From: LD21 sp963715785
GTDB taxonomy: Bacteria > Bacteroidota > Bacteroidia > Bacteroidales > VadinHA17
Reading direction: 5' to 3'
Assembly: GCA_963715785.1 (NCBI GenBank)
Contig: OY970276.1
Location: forward strand, 1,798,001 to 1,862,000
Length of the DNA: 64,000 nt
In this document: positions 25,725 through 35,226 of the stretch, piece after piece
Numbering within the stretch: the stretch's first letter is position 1
How the letters are laid out: the number at the start of each line of letters is the position of its first letter
Program-made: the position numbers and the translations under genes
The notes under the pieces: generated by a model
The model's input: the letters and a program-made list of their open reading frames with translations, nothing else
The model's database searches: none
Told to the model about the DNA's origin: nothing

Positions 25725-26144
25725 ATGAAGGCTGAAATCAGGAAAGAGCCTTACCTTATTATAAATATGATATTTGCCGGAGTAATTTTGCTTATTTTCG
25801 CATACTCCGGCATTTTTTCACCCGATAAGGATAATTACCCCATAACCTGTATTCATGAGCAACTGACAGGAGAGCCCTGTGTATCATGCGGATTATCACA
25901 CAGTTTTTCTCTTATTGTAAGGGGAAGGATTGATGAAGCATACCAATGGAACCATTACGGAATGAGGATTTTCCTGTTCTTTGCTTCACAGCTATTGCTA
26001 AGAGTCACATATTCAGTGCTTTATATGAAATATGCCGATACTCGAAAACAACTGATTATTGCAGATTGCATCGGATCGGGTATTCTATTCCTGCTGGCTT
26101 TCTGGCCCTTTATAGCTAATATAATTTCAGGTATTTTACCTTGA
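25725..26144 (+). CDS. DUF2752 family membrane protein
   Basis: A 139-residue membrane protein with three helices (about 12-28, 72-90, 110-135). The family motif is CIHEQLTGEPCVSCGLSHSFSLIVRGRIDEAYQWNHYG (about 43-80), with the paired cysteines PCxxCGLT/S-like PCVSCGLSHS. The function of DUF2752 is unknown. Start at ATG 25725, 13 bases after the DUF4190 stop; an open frame extends upstream into that gene but overlaps it and is not used. Confidence 0.82.
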   Translation: MKAEIRKEPYLIINMIFAGVILLIFAYSGIFSPDKDNYPITCIHEQLTGEPCVSCGLSHSFSLIVRGRIDEAYQWNHYGMRIFLFFASQLLLRVTYSVLYMKYADTRKQLIIADCIGSGILFLLAFWPFIANIISGILP

Positions 26145-26194
26145 AAACATTCAGCGCTAAAAAATGAATTGTTTACATCCGGTAAGCACGAAAA

Positions 26195-26662
26195 TTACTC
26201 TTCGAACTTGTTCAGAATATCATACAGTAAGCTGCTCTCAAAGCCTTTTGACAGTCCATACCGAAGCAGTTTCGATTTAAGATCGTATTGATTCTTTGCT
26301 TTTACTGTTCTGCTGTGACCTTCTATTAATCCAAGCAATAATTGATTATATTGCTCATTATCTATTGAATCAAGGGCGGAGCTTATAATATCAGACGGTA
26401 GTTTTTTTGCTTTCAGATGGACCGCAATTTTGACTCTTCCCCATTTATTGTACTTAAATTTATCCTTTACAAAAGCAGCTGCGTACCTCGATTCATTTAT
26501 AAAATTCTCCTTTACCAGGATATTGAGAATTTTTTCAGCATCGACACTTTCCACACCCCAGAGATTTAATTTATTACGGATATCATCAATGCAGAATTCC
26601 CTTCGGGAACACTGAGCCATTGCCTTTTCGAGGGATATCTTATACAAAGTGTTACCGGCCAT
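26195..26662 (-). CDS. recX: Regulatory protein RecX
   Basis: A 155-residue cytoplasmic protein that modulates RecA filaments. It is all-helical with three RecX repeats; visible family pieces are LEKAMAQCSRREFCIDDIRNKL (first repeat), FINESRYAAAFVKDKFKYNKWGRVKIAVHLKAKKLPSDII (second) and AKNQYDLKSKLLRYGLSKGFESSLLYDIL (third). The first bases overlap the end of prmC by 11, so they form one transcription unit. No recA gene is in the window. Confidence 0.88.
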   Translation of the reverse strand: MAGNTLYKISLEKAMAQCSRREFCIDDIRNKLNLWGVESVDAEKILNILVKENFINESRYAAAFVKDKFKYNKWGRVKIAVHLKAKKLPSDIISSALDSIDNEQYNQLLLGLIEGHSRTVKAKNQYDLKSKLLRYGLSKGFESSLLYDILNKFEE

Positions 26663-27521
26663 TTTTTCTTGCTTTTAAGATCCTGTCCTTCCCGTTTATA
26701 TCCTTAACAACTTCTATCGAGGAATAGTTAAATTTTTCAACCATACTAACCAGTTGGCTACCCATTGCCTCATTTATCTCAAAATAAACCAGGCCATCAG
26801 CTGACAAAATCTTCTGACCAAGCTTAAGGATAGCATTATAATATATAAGAGGATCAGAATCAGCGACAAATAAGGCTGAGGCTGGTTCGAAATCAAGGAC
26901 ATTTTTGCTCATAAGGAGTTTTTCCGAATCCCTTACATATGGCGGGTTACTTACTATTATACCTGTTTTGTCGGGCGCTGCCCAGTCAGGATTGAATATA
27001 TCACCTTTTATAAACGTGACATTTACATTATTTAAACCGGCATTTTCCCGGGCAATTTTTATTGCGTTATCTGATATCTCTATTCCCGTCACATGAGCGG
27101 ACGGCAGGTTTACTGCCAGGGCTATTGATATACATCCTGAGCCGGAGCCGAAATCAATAATATTGCCTTTATATCCGCTGTTTTCCCTTATAATGAGATC
27201 AACCAGCTCCTCTGTTTCAGGACGCGGGATAAGAGTGGAACTGTTTAATTTAATTCTGCAATTGTAAAAAATTGTTTCACCCAGAATAAACTGAATCGGC
27301 CTGCCAGTTTCAAGCTCCCTCACAATTTCAATGATCCTTTCAGCTTCAGCGCTTCTGACCGGGTACTTATTATCATATATCTGATGCAACTCTGAAGCAC
27401 CTGTTGCAGTCTTAATCAATATATTGGCCAGGGATCTTATTTCAGGTTCACTGTATAAGCCTGCAAGTTCCTTTGCCAGATAAAACCTGATGTCTTTTAT
27501 TGTTTGTATCTTAACACCCAT
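26652..27521 (-). CDS. prmC: Release factor glutamine methyltransferase
   Basis: A 289-residue SAM-dependent enzyme that methylates the glutamine of the GGQ motif in release factors RF1 and RF2. The helical N-terminal domain (about 1-85) is followed by the Rossmann methyltransferase with IIDFGSGSGCISIALA (SAM-binding motif I, about 120-135), GIEISDNAIKIAREN and the catalytic NPPYV (about 190-194). FILGETIFYNCRIKLNSSTLIPRPETEELVD is the conserved front part. The substrate RF2 is encoded at 14.9 kb. Head-to-head with ribD, with only 26 bases between them. Confidence 0.93.
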   Translation of the reverse strand: MGVKIQTIKDIRFYLAKELAGLYSEPEIRSLANILIKTATGASELHQIYDNKYPVRSAEAERIIEIVRELETGRPIQFILGETIFYNCRIKLNSSTLIPRPETEELVDLIIRENSGYKGNIIDFGSGSGCISIALAVNLPSAHVTGIEISDNAIKIARENAGLNNVNVTFIKGDIFNPDWAAPDKTGIIVSNPPYVRDSEKLLMSKNVLDFEPASALFVADSDPLIYYNAILKLGQKILSADGLVYFEINEAMGSQLVSMVEKFNYSSIEVVKDINGKDRILKARKNGR

Positions 27522-27547
27522 AAGCCAAATTTAGCATTTTCACTGAA

Positions 27548-28603
27548 ATGACAGAGACAGACAATATTAAATTCATGCGAAGATGCCTTGAACTTGCCTC
27601 TAAAGCAGAAGGCCACACCTATCCGAATCCAATGGTGGGCTCAGTACTGGTTTATAACGGGAACATTTCAGGCGAGGGATATCACTTGCGATCCGGCGAA
27701 CCGCATGCAGAGGTAAATGCTATAAACTCTGTTTCAGATAAATCAACGCTAAAATATTCAACTCTTTATGTGAATCTCGAACCATGTTCTCATTTTGGGA
27801 AAACGCCACCATGTGCCGATTTCATTATTTCGAATAAGATCCCTCGAATAGTGATTGGCACTATTGATACCAGTTCCAAAGTTGCAGGAAAAGGGGTGGA
27901 GCGTCTGAAGGAAGCTGGTTGCGAAGTCATAACCGGAGTTCTGGAAGATGAATGCAGGCGGCTTAACAGGCGATTTTTTACATTTCACGAGAGGAAAAGA
28001 CCCTATATTACATTGAAATGGGCCCAAAGCGCTGATGGCTATCTCGATGTTGACAGATCTGATAACAATAACCAGGGTCCTACCTGGATTTCAGGTAAAC
28101 CTGAAAGGGTGCTTGTTCATAAATGGAGGACGTCGGAACAGGCAATTCTTGTGGGAGCGGGTACTGTGCGGGCAGATAATCCAAGGCTTGATGTGCGGGA
28201 ATGGGAAGGCGCCAATCCATTAAAGCTAATACTGAGTAGTTCAGGAAATTTTCCTGAAGGAACAAACCTGAATAATGCAAAAGGCAGAGTGGTCGTCTTT
28301 ACCCATAATGATAAAAATAACATGACTGGCACCGAAGTTATTATGCTAAATAAAAACAGGGAGTCTTCCCTTCAAATAGCTGAGTATCTCTATTCTTCAG
28401 GGATACAATCATTATTTATCGAAGGAGGAGCAGAGGTCCTTAATCATTTCATTTCAACAGGTTATTGGGATGAAGCCAGGATATTTAAGGGAGGGCAATT
28501 TTTTAAAGGTGGTGTTAAAGCTCCGTCGATCAGCGGAGAACTGTTTTCAAGAACAATTTTCAGCGGGAGCAACCTTGAGATATACTTAAAGAATGGGAGT
28601 TAG
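27548..28603 (+). CDS. ribD: Bifunctional riboflavin biosynthesis protein RibD
   Basis: A 351-residue enzyme that catalyses deamination of the pyrimidine intermediate and then reduction of its ribose side chain in riboflavin synthesis. The N-terminal deaminase (about 1-145) has the zinc motif GEPHAEVNAI (H and E) and PCSHFGKTPPC (two cysteines), with TYPNPMVGSVLV in front. The C-terminal reductase (about 150-351) has RPYITLKWAQSADGYL, AILVGAGTVRADNPRLDVRE and LFIEGGAEVLNHFI. Length is usual for the fused enzyme. Divergent from prmC. No FMN riboswitch is present in the 26-base gap. Confidence 0.94.
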   Translation: MTETDNIKFMRRCLELASKAEGHTYPNPMVGSVLVYNGNISGEGYHLRSGEPHAEVNAINSVSDKSTLKYSTLYVNLEPCSHFGKTPPCADFIISNKIPRIVIGTIDTSSKVAGKGVERLKEAGCEVITGVLEDECRRLNRRFFTFHERKRPYITLKWAQSADGYLDVDRSDNNNQGPTWISGKPERVLVHKWRTSEQAILVGAGTVRADNPRLDVREWEGANPLKLILSSSGNFPEGTNLNNAKGRVVVFTHNDKNNMTGTEVIMLNKNRESSLQIAEYLYSSGIQSLFIEGGAEVLNHFISTGYWDEARIFKGGQFFKGGVKAPSISGELFSRTIFSGSNLEIYLKNGS

Positions 28604-28680
28604 AAGTCCTTCGGATGATAATCTGGAGAAAAATTTCTATTTTTGATAAATTGTAGAGATAATCATTTTATTTAGTTCAT

Positions 28681-31029
28681 ATGAAGAAGCGTGCATTTTT
28701 AGTAGCAGCCATAATGACCCTGGTGGCAGTATGTGCTTATGGACAAAGTGCCAGAAAGTCCTTCAAGGCAGGGATGGAATTTGTTGATAATCTGAAATAT
28801 GATGACGCAATCGCTCAATTTACAAGCGCTATCGGTCTCGAACCTTCAAATCCTGATTACTATTTTGCCAGAGGTCAGGCATATGAAAAAATCTCAAAAT
28901 ATCCGGAAGCAAAAGCCGATTTTGAAAAAGCATTGGTTTTTGCACCAAAAGATGTTGAGTCTATGATCAGTCTTGGTTCTGTATGTAACAAAATGGGAAA
29001 CTATGAGGATGCTCTAAAAATCCTTAACCGTGCGTCGGCAATTGCAGGCCGGAATCAAAGGGTATTTCCTGAAAAAGTAATTGCCCTTACATATCTGAAG
29101 AGATATGACCAGGCACTCCAGGCATCAGATACAGCTTTAATAATTAAGGATACTCCGATGGATTTCTATTGGAGAGGAATTATATACCGGAAACTTAATA
29201 ATGATGTACTGGGTGAAAAGGAATTGAGGAAATCGATCTCGAAAGACAAAAAGCTTGCTGAGCCCCGGATCGAGCTTGCGGATCTGCTTATAGCTTCAAA
29301 TCCAAAAGAAGCCATGGAGCAATGCAATGAAGTTATTAAGAATAATGACCGGAATACAAAAGCTTACCTTGAGAGAAGCAAGGTGTTTAAGAAAAACCTC
29401 GATTACCCGAGCGCTATAAATGATATTTCAAGGATAATTCTTATTGATCCGAATAATCCTTCTTTCTATTTTGAGAGAGGGAAATGTTATCAGGAATTCA
29501 ATCAGCATTCAAATGCCATTAACGATTTCTCCAAATACATTTCACTTGAAACTGCCCTTAAAATTGAAGATCCTGATGCCTATTATGCCCGGGCTAAATC
29601 ATATGAGGAGATAAGTGAATGGGATAAGGCAAGAGCGGATTATAATAAAATTACGCAGTTGTCAAAGTATGATCAGAAGGCGAGGGAGATGCAGGAACTT
29701 TCCCAGAAACGACTTTATGAACTCAACAGGGAGACAGATCCCCCGGAATTAGCGGTGATAAGTCCTCTTCCTCTGAAAGACACGGTTGAAATAAAAGGTG
29801 ATAAGACCACTCTTCTTATATCAGGATCACTTAAAGATAAAAGCAAGATTAAATCCTTTACAATTAATAATGAGAATGTCATACTGGCGGAAAAAAACGG
29901 GGAGTCAGATTTTCTGGCAAATATCAATGTTAATGGAATAGATAAAATCACATTTTCCGCAAAAGACGATTACAATAATGAAAGGGTTGTTACTTATGCA
30001 CTTAAGCGCACGGAAATTAACCCTCCAAAGATAATTATTGTTGCGCCTTATACATCGGAAGAAGGACAGGTTTTCCTTGATACACCGACTCCTAATATTG
30101 CAATTCAGGGTAAAATTTCTGATGAGAGCCAGATAAAATCAATTACAGTTGGCAATTTTACCGCCAGTTACAACCCTAATGAACTAAACCCTGCCTTCAC
30201 CGCTACCCTGGATGTTGCTAACCTGAATAAGTTCACGGTGGTTGCTGAAGATATTTACGGCAACCGACAGGAGACCGAATTTGTTATTAACAGGGAAGGT
30301 GCAGGAATTGCTGCCACAAATCCAATGGGAAGGACCTGGGTTGTGTTTATTGAAAATTCGAGCTATGAGACTTTTGCCAGTCTTGATGGCCCGATAAAAG
30401 ATATAAGCACCATGCAGAGAGCTCTGGCTAATTATCAGATAAATAACATTATTCACAAAAAAGATATGACCAAGGCAGAGATGGAGAGATTTTTTAATAT
30501 TGAGCTCCGCGATCAGGTCAAGAAAAATCAGGTCAAATCCCTGATGGTTTACTTTGCAGGTCACGGCAAGTATATTAATGATGTGGGTTACTGGATCCCC
30601 GTTGATGCAAAGCGTGATGACGAGTTCACGTACTTCAACATAAATGCCTTAAAAGCCGGACTTCAGGGTTACACCGATGTTGTAGTTCATACACTTGTGA
30701 TCTCTGATGCTTGTGAATCCGGTCCGGGATTTTATTCTGCCTCCCGCGATATAAACGAGGCACCGACATGTGATAATGCCCTGGTAGCTGGCGCAAAATC
30801 AGCACAGGTCTTCTCATCAGCCGGCTATGAGCTTGCAGCTGATAATTCAAAATTTGCAGCAACATTCGCCAATGCCCTGATGAGCAATAAGAATGCCTGC
30901 ATACCGATTGAGACTATCGTAAAATCCGTAACTGCTGCGATAGCTACAGAAAAAGGTCAAAAGCCTAAATTTGGCAGGATACAGGGACTGGAAGATATGC
31001 TTGGAACATTCTTCTTTATTTCAAAATAA
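28681..31029 (+). CDS. Exported TPR protein with caspase-like (C14) protease domain
   Basis: A 782-residue exported protein. Order: signal peptide (about 1-21, ending AYGQ); about eight to nine TPR repeats (about 24-350), for example YDDAIAQFTSAIGLEPSNPDYYF; two Ig-like or bacterial beta-sandwich modules (about 355-450 and 455-540) with matching SGSLKDKSKIKSFTINNENV and QGKISDESQIKSITVGNF segments; and a C-terminal caspase/gingipain-fold domain (about 548-782). The domain has the dyad: H628 in MVYFAGHGKYIND and C678 in VISDACESGPGF. The acidic DACES is the usual metacaspase-like cysteine box. It is followed after eight bases by the sensor-phosphatase gene on the same strand, so they are probably one operon. 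TPR plus caspase proteins are seen in Bacteroidetes; their targets are unknown. Confidence 0.88.
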   Translation: MKKRAFLVAAIMTLVAVCAYGQSARKSFKAGMEFVDNLKYDDAIAQFTSAIGLEPSNPDYYFARGQAYEKISKYPEAKADFEKALVFAPKDVESMISLGSVCNKMGNYEDALKILNRASAIAGRNQRVFPEKVIALTYLKRYDQALQASDTALIIKDTPMDFYWRGIIYRKLNNDVLGEKELRKSISKDKKLAEPRIELADLLIASNPKEAMEQCNEVIKNNDRNTKAYLERSKVFKKNLDYPSAINDISRIILIDPNNPSFYFERGKCYQEFNQHSNAINDFSKYISLETALKIEDPDAYYARAKSYEEISEWDKARADYNKITQLSKYDQKAREMQELSQKRLYELNRETDPPELAVISPLPLKDTVEIKGDKTTLLISGSLKDKSKIKSFTINNENVILAEKNGESDFLANINVNGIDKITFSAKDDYNNERVVTYALKRTEINPPKIIIVAPYTSEEGQVFLDTPTPNIAIQGKISDESQIKSITVGNFTASYNPNELNPAFTATLDVANLNKFTVVAEDIYGNRQETEFVINREGAGIAATNPMGRTWVVFIENSSYETFASLDGPIKDISTMQRALANYQINNIIHKKDMTKAEMERFFNIELRDQVKKNQVKSLMVYFAGHGKYINDVGYWIPVDAKRDDEFTYFNINALKAGLQGYTDVVVHTLVISDACESGPGFYSASRDINEAPTCDNALVAGAKSAQVFSSAGYELAADNSKFAATFANALMSNKNACIPIETIVKSVTAAIATEKGQKPKFGRIQGLEDMLGTFFFISK

Positions 31030-31037
31030 GACCTTGT

Positions 31038-34000
31038 ATGGCATTAATGAATTTCATAAAAAGCCAGGTGAAATATTATGCCTGGCTAATGGTTTATTTG
31101 GTGCTTTCCGGACTGCCTTTGAGTGCGCAGAACTATTTCTTTGATAATTATGGCATCAAGCAGGGACTCAGCGAACAGAAGGTTTATAAGCTGCTTCAGG
31201 ATTCAAAGGACTATCTCTGGCTCGGAACGGCAAATGGCCTCTCACGTTTTGATGGTAAGAAATTTGAGAATTTCACCTCACGCGATAACCTTTCCTCAGG
31301 CGGAGTCGTATCTATAATCGAAGATTCACTGGGTTATATCTGGCTGGGACATGTGAACGGCGGCGGAGTTTCCAGATATAATGGCCGCACATTTGAAAAG
31401 GTAAGCTTCGACTCCTTAAAGATCACCGGGGATATCACTAGTATAGTTCAGGTTAAAAACAAAATCTGGTTCACCTCATCTACCGATGGTGCCATTCAGG
31501 CTGATTTTCCGGTTAGAGACATAAAGCATATTAAAGCAAAGCAATTCAGGGGGAAGGAAGGTCTGAGTGACCAGGTCTATGGATCGAGCCTTAATAGTGA
31601 TGGGTCATTCATATGCATAGCTGATGCAGGATTGCGAAAGTACAATTCAGACGAGAGAAAGTTTGAGAACTACCGGATGCCTCATATGACCACCTATTTT
31701 AATACCACCTGCCTGCTGGAAGACAAACAGGATAATCTGTGGTTTGGCACTTACCACGGAGGAATTTATAAATATTTAATGTCAGACAGCAGGATGGAGG
31801 TGATTGACCTGCCGAAAGCGGGGATTCCAAGTAATTGGGTAATGTGCTTAATGGAAGACAGCAGGGGGAGAATCTGGGTTGGAACCTGGGGAGGAGGAGT
31901 TGCTGTTTTTGACAATGAGAAAATAACCAGGTTCAATGCCACGAACGGACTGAAAGCTACAAAAATTTATGATATAATCGAAGATGTTGAGGGCAACATC
32001 CTGATTGCTGATCAGGATAACGGACTCACAATTTATAAGGGGGATGCCTTTGAAACAATCACCGATAAGTCTATTCTTCCTGACCTGAATGTGAATACAA
32101 TTATTCAGGACAGGAAAGGCGCTATGTGGTTTGGTACAAATGCCGGGATCTCCCGCTATTCCCCTGAGAATGCAGGGGAAAGTAAGATATATACGAAAAT
32201 CAGTAATTCATTAAATTCCGACATCAGATTCCTGAAACAGGACAGCAGCGGAAATCTGTGGATCGGAACAAATGAAGCTGGAGTGGTCATGTATGATGCA
32301 AAAACTTCCAGATTTGAAGCACAGCCATATATCAACTCAATAATCTACCGCGATGGCCAGGTAAAAGCTCTTGAAGTTGACAGGCAGAATAATCTCTGGA
32401 TAGGAACCAACGAGGGAGTTGCGGTTGGCACAATAAACCAGCAAAATTTTCAACGATATATCCTTCTTGACAGCCTGACCGTATCAGGCATAAGCTCACT
32501 CTATTGCGACCCTTCAGGCGAAATGTGGATAGGTACATTGCCTGTTGGTGATAAACCCGGGCTGATAAGATATGATCCTTTAAAAAAGGAGTTTAACCCG
32601 GTTTCTGCTCTCAGGGGTGTTGTTCCAAGAGCAATGGTTATGGATAAAGAGGGTGTTTTGTGGATCGGTACAGGGCAGGGATTACTCGCATATCGGAATG
32701 ATTCTGTTTTATCTGTAGTGACTCAGGATGACGGTCTGCTCTCAAATAATATAAATCTGCTGGCTACAGGCGATGATGGGAGTATTTATATAGGCACAAA
32801 CAGCGGATTGAACAGATATTTTCCTGATACCAGGAAGGTCTTTTCATATACGCAGAGAAATGGATTTCCAGGAATCGAAACTAAACAAAATGCAGTATAT
32901 AAAGGCGCTGCCGGAGATCTTTGGTTTGGTACGGCAAACGGAGCCACACATCTGAATCCTTCTGATATCGCCAACCCGACGCTTGAACCTCTCACACATC
33001 TGATGAATATGCAGGTAAACTATGAGTCGCGGGAAATGAAAGCAGGTATGAGCCTGAATTATAACGAAAAATCCATATTATTTGATTATTACAGTATCTG
33101 TCTCACGAATCCGGATGTTGTAAGGTATAAAGTGAAACTTGACGGAGCCGATGAAGGATGGAGGCCTGTTACGGATCAGACCAGGGCAATCTATTCTGCC
33201 CTGCCTCCGGGCAAATATACCTTCAATGTGATTGCCAGCAACAGCCAGGGAGTATGGAACCGGAAACCTGCGTCGTTTCATTTTGTCATTAAGCCCCCCT
33301 TTTATCAGACCTGGTGGTTTGTGCTCACCTCTTTCGCTGCTCTGGTTGTCATTGTGGTAATATATATTAAAATCAGGGAACAGAACCTGATTAAGGAGAA
33401 GGCTGTGCTTGAGGAAAAAGTTGAAGAAAGGACTGCTGAAGTAGTCCAGAAGAGTATGGAGATAGAGGAGAAAAACAGGGATATCACTGCCAGTATACGA
33501 TATGCGGAACGTATTCAGCGTGCCATGCTTCCAAAGGAGGATACCTTCGAAGAGACTTTTGTTCTGTTTATGCCCAAGGATATTGTCAGCGGCGATTTTT
33601 ACTGGATGTATGATAATGGCGACTGGCAGTTTATAGCAGTGGTCGACTGCACAGGACATGGTGTTCCCGGCGCTTTTATGTCAATTATAGGCCATAATTC
33701 CCTTAACAAAGTTGTCAGGGAATATGGTTTAACGCGTCCTTCTGCAATCATCGATCAGCTGAACATAGAGGTAATGAAGGCTCTTCTGCAGCGCCATGAA
33801 AAGGCAATAACCGATGGCATGGATCTGGCACTGATAGCATTTAATAAGAGGGACTTCACGCTTGAATTTGCGGGTGCATTTAATCCAATGTACCTGGTAA
33901 GAAATGGTGAAGTCATTGTTTACAGGGGCGACAGATTTCCGATTGGAATGACCACTATGGATGAGAAGAAGAGCTTTACAAATCAACTCGTTGACATACG

Positions 34001-34229
34001 GCCGGGCGACATGATATATATGTGTTCCGACGGTTACGCTGATCAGTTCGGATCGGCAGAAATTAAAAAATTTAAGTCCGCGAACGTGAAAAAACTTCTT
34101 TCCTTAATAGGCCATCTTCCTGTTAATGAACAGAAGGACAGACTGGAACAGGAATTACTGGCATGGAAAGGCGATCTTGAACAGGTAGATGATATATTGT
34201 TCGTTGGTACAAAAATCCCTGAAAATTAG
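31038..34229 (+). CDS. Beta-propeller sensor with Y_Y_Y domain and SpoIIE/PP2C phosphatase
   Basis: A 1063-residue membrane-spanning signalling protein. A signal peptide is followed by a long periplasmic sensor of reg_prop repeats (about 30-640; repeats such as DYLWLGTANGLSRFDG, NLWFGTYHGGIYKY, RIWVGTWGGGVAVFD, GNLWIGTNEAGVVMYD), then a Y_Y_Y domain (about 690-755), a single membrane helix (about 757-780), a coiled coil (about 785-835) and a cytoplasmic SpoIIE-type PP2C phosphatase (about 845-1060). Phosphatase motifs are DIVSGDFYW, AVVDCTGHGVPGAFMS and YMCSDGYADQFG. In Bacteroidetes the propeller sensor is normally joined to a histidine kinase; here the output is a Ser/Thr phosphatase, so it may act on an anti-sigma-type or SiaC-like target. 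Coupled to the caspase gene upstream; its last four bases overlap the convergent LOG gene. Confidence 0.9.
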   Translation: MALMNFIKSQVKYYAWLMVYLVLSGLPLSAQNYFFDNYGIKQGLSEQKVYKLLQDSKDYLWLGTANGLSRFDGKKFENFTSRDNLSSGGVVSIIEDSLGYIWLGHVNGGGVSRYNGRTFEKVSFDSLKITGDITSIVQVKNKIWFTSSTDGAIQADFPVRDIKHIKAKQFRGKEGLSDQVYGSSLNSDGSFICIADAGLRKYNSDERKFENYRMPHMTTYFNTTCLLEDKQDNLWFGTYHGGIYKYLMSDSRMEVIDLPKAGIPSNWVMCLMEDSRGRIWVGTWGGGVAVFDNEKITRFNATNGLKATKIYDIIEDVEGNILIADQDNGLTIYKGDAFETITDKSILPDLNVNTIIQDRKGAMWFGTNAGISRYSPENAGESKIYTKISNSLNSDIRFLKQDSSGNLWIGTNEAGVVMYDAKTSRFEAQPYINSIIYRDGQVKALEVDRQNNLWIGTNEGVAVGTINQQNFQRYILLDSLTVSGISSLYCDPSGEMWIGTLPVGDKPGLIRYDPLKKEFNPVSALRGVVPRAMVMDKEGVLWIGTGQGLLAYRNDSVLSVVTQDDGLLSNNINLLATGDDGSIYIGTNSGLNRYFPDTRKVFSYTQRNGFPGIETKQNAVYKGAAGDLWFGTANGATHLNPSDIANPTLEPLTHLMNMQVNYESREMKAGMSLNYNEKSILFDYYSICLTNPDVVRYKVKLDGADEGWRPVTDQTRAIYSALPPGKYTFNVIASNSQGVWNRKPASFHFVIKPPFYQTWWFVLTSFAALVVIVVIYIKIREQNLIKEKAVLEEKVEERTAEVVQKSMEIEEKNRDITASIRYAERIQRAMLPKEDTFEETFVLFMPKDIVSGDFYWMYDNGDWQFIAVVDCTGHGVPGAFMSIIGHNSLNKVVREYGLTRPSAIIDQLNIEVMKALLQRHEKAITDGMDLALIAFNKRDFTLEFAGAFNPMYLVRNGEVIVYRGDRFPIGMTTMDEKKSFTNQLVDIRPGDMIYMCSDGYADQFGSAEIKKFKSANVKKLLSLIGHLPVNEQKDRLEQELLAWKGDLEQVDDILFVGTKIPEN

Positions 34230-34807
34230 ATCCTCGCAATAGTGCGGGGATTGCGATGCCAGCCATCTTTCTTCCCCAGAAGAGTTATCACATCCTCCGG
34301 ATCATCAGCAATTTCCCACATTCCTTTATGCTCATATCTCAGGAAATTTCCTGATACCATTTGTTCGAGAAAATCGATGAAAGGTTTGTAAAAGTTCATC
34401 GTATTAAGGATGATTATTGGCCCATGATATAATCCCAGCTGCTTCAGGGTCATCGCTTCGGTCAATTCTTCGAGTGTGCCTAAGCCGCCGGGTAAAGCGA
34501 CTACAGCATCTGCAAGTGCAAACATCTGTTTTTTCCTCTCGCCCATATCACCAGTGATTATCATATTCTTCACACCCTGGTGATCCCAGCCTTCATCTTT
34601 CATAAATGAGGGAATTACTCCGGTAATATTTCCATTGTTTTCAATGACCACATCAGCGAGCTTGCCCATAAGACCTATCCCGCCGCCACCGTACACTACA
34701 CTTATTCCCGACTGTGCAAACAGTAATCCAAGATGACCGGCAGCTATTGAATATTCATGGTCGATTCGACTGCTCGATGATGCAAACACACAAACTTTCA
34801 TAGCCAA
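34226..34807 (-). CDS. LOG family (TIGR00730) Rossmann protein
   Basis: A 193-residue cytoplasmic protein of the LOG family. The family motifs PGGxGTxxE are present as ALPGGLGTLEELTEAMT (about 105-121), and VVYGGGGIGLMGKLADVV (about 37-54) at the front. Members hydrolyse cytokinin-ribotide-type nucleoside 5'-monophosphates to the free base and ribose phosphate; older annotation as lysine decarboxylase is generally wrong. The gene follows the trxA terminator by a few bases and ends overlapping the sensor-phosphatase gene by four bases on the opposite strand. Specific substrate not known. Confidence 0.88.
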   Translation of the reverse strand: MAMKVCVFASSSSRIDHEYSIAAGHLGLLFAQSGISVVYGGGGIGLMGKLADVVIENNGNITGVIPSFMKDEGWDHQGVKNMIITGDMGERKKQMFALADAVVALPGGLGTLEELTEAMTLKQLGLYHGPIIILNTMNFYKPFIDFLEQMVSGNFLRYEHKGMWEIADDPEDVITLLGKKDGWHRNPRTIARI

Positions 34808-34812
34808 ATATT

Positions 34813-34842
34813 AAAAAAGCCGTTGGAGTATACCCTAACGGC
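34813..34842 (-). terminator. Intrinsic terminator after trxA
   Basis: Read on the minus strand, GCCGTT (34837-34842) pairs with AACGGC (34819-34824), extended by further partial pairs, and six T residues follow (34813-34818). It lies 21 bases past the trxA stop and just before the LOG gene start. Confidence 0.75.
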
Positions 34843-34863
34843 CAGATTGAGTAACTAGATATC

Positions 34864-35181
34864 TTAAATAAGAGCGTTTAGTTTTGCGACAAAGTTATTT
34901 TTTGGCACTGCACCTACCTGTTTGTCAGCCACTTTCCCATCCTTGAAAAACAGAACAGTAGGAATATTCCTGATGCTGTATTTAGCAGCGACACTCGGAC
35001 TACTATCGACATCGCATTTTACCACCAGAGCTTTCCCATCATACTCATGTGAAAGTTCTTCCATAATAGGTGCCACCATTCTGCAGGGACCGCACCACTC
35101 AGCCCAGAAATCAACCATTACTGGCTTTTTAGCTTTAACGACCAGATCCTCGAAGTTCATATCATTTACCTCTATAGCCAT
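34864..35181 (-). CDS. trxA: Thioredoxin
   Basis: A 105-residue cytoplasmic disulphide reductase. It has the active-site WAEWCGPCRMVAP and the cis-proline RNIPTVLFFKDGK, and the normal length and fold order. The start at base 35181 (MAIEVND) is used; an open frame extends 13 residues further to 35220 but has no counterpart in thioredoxins. It is 45 bases downstream of dnaE on the same strand, a neighbourhood common in Bacteroidetes, and is followed by a terminator. Confidence 0.95.
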   Translation of the reverse strand: MAIEVNDMNFEDLVVKAKKPVMVDFWAEWCGPCRMVAPIMEELSHEYDGKALVVKCDVDSSPSVAAKYSIRNIPTVLFFKDGKVADKQVGAVPKNNFVAKLNALI

Positions 35182-35226
35182 AATATTTAAAATTTTAGAA
35201 ATAATAATTATCCGGTGCAAAGATAG

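Noticed and set aside
33078..33659. 193-residue minus-strand reading frame inside the sensor-phosphatase gene
   Set aside because: It is antisense to clear Y_Y_Y and coiled-coil coding, with no recognisable domain.
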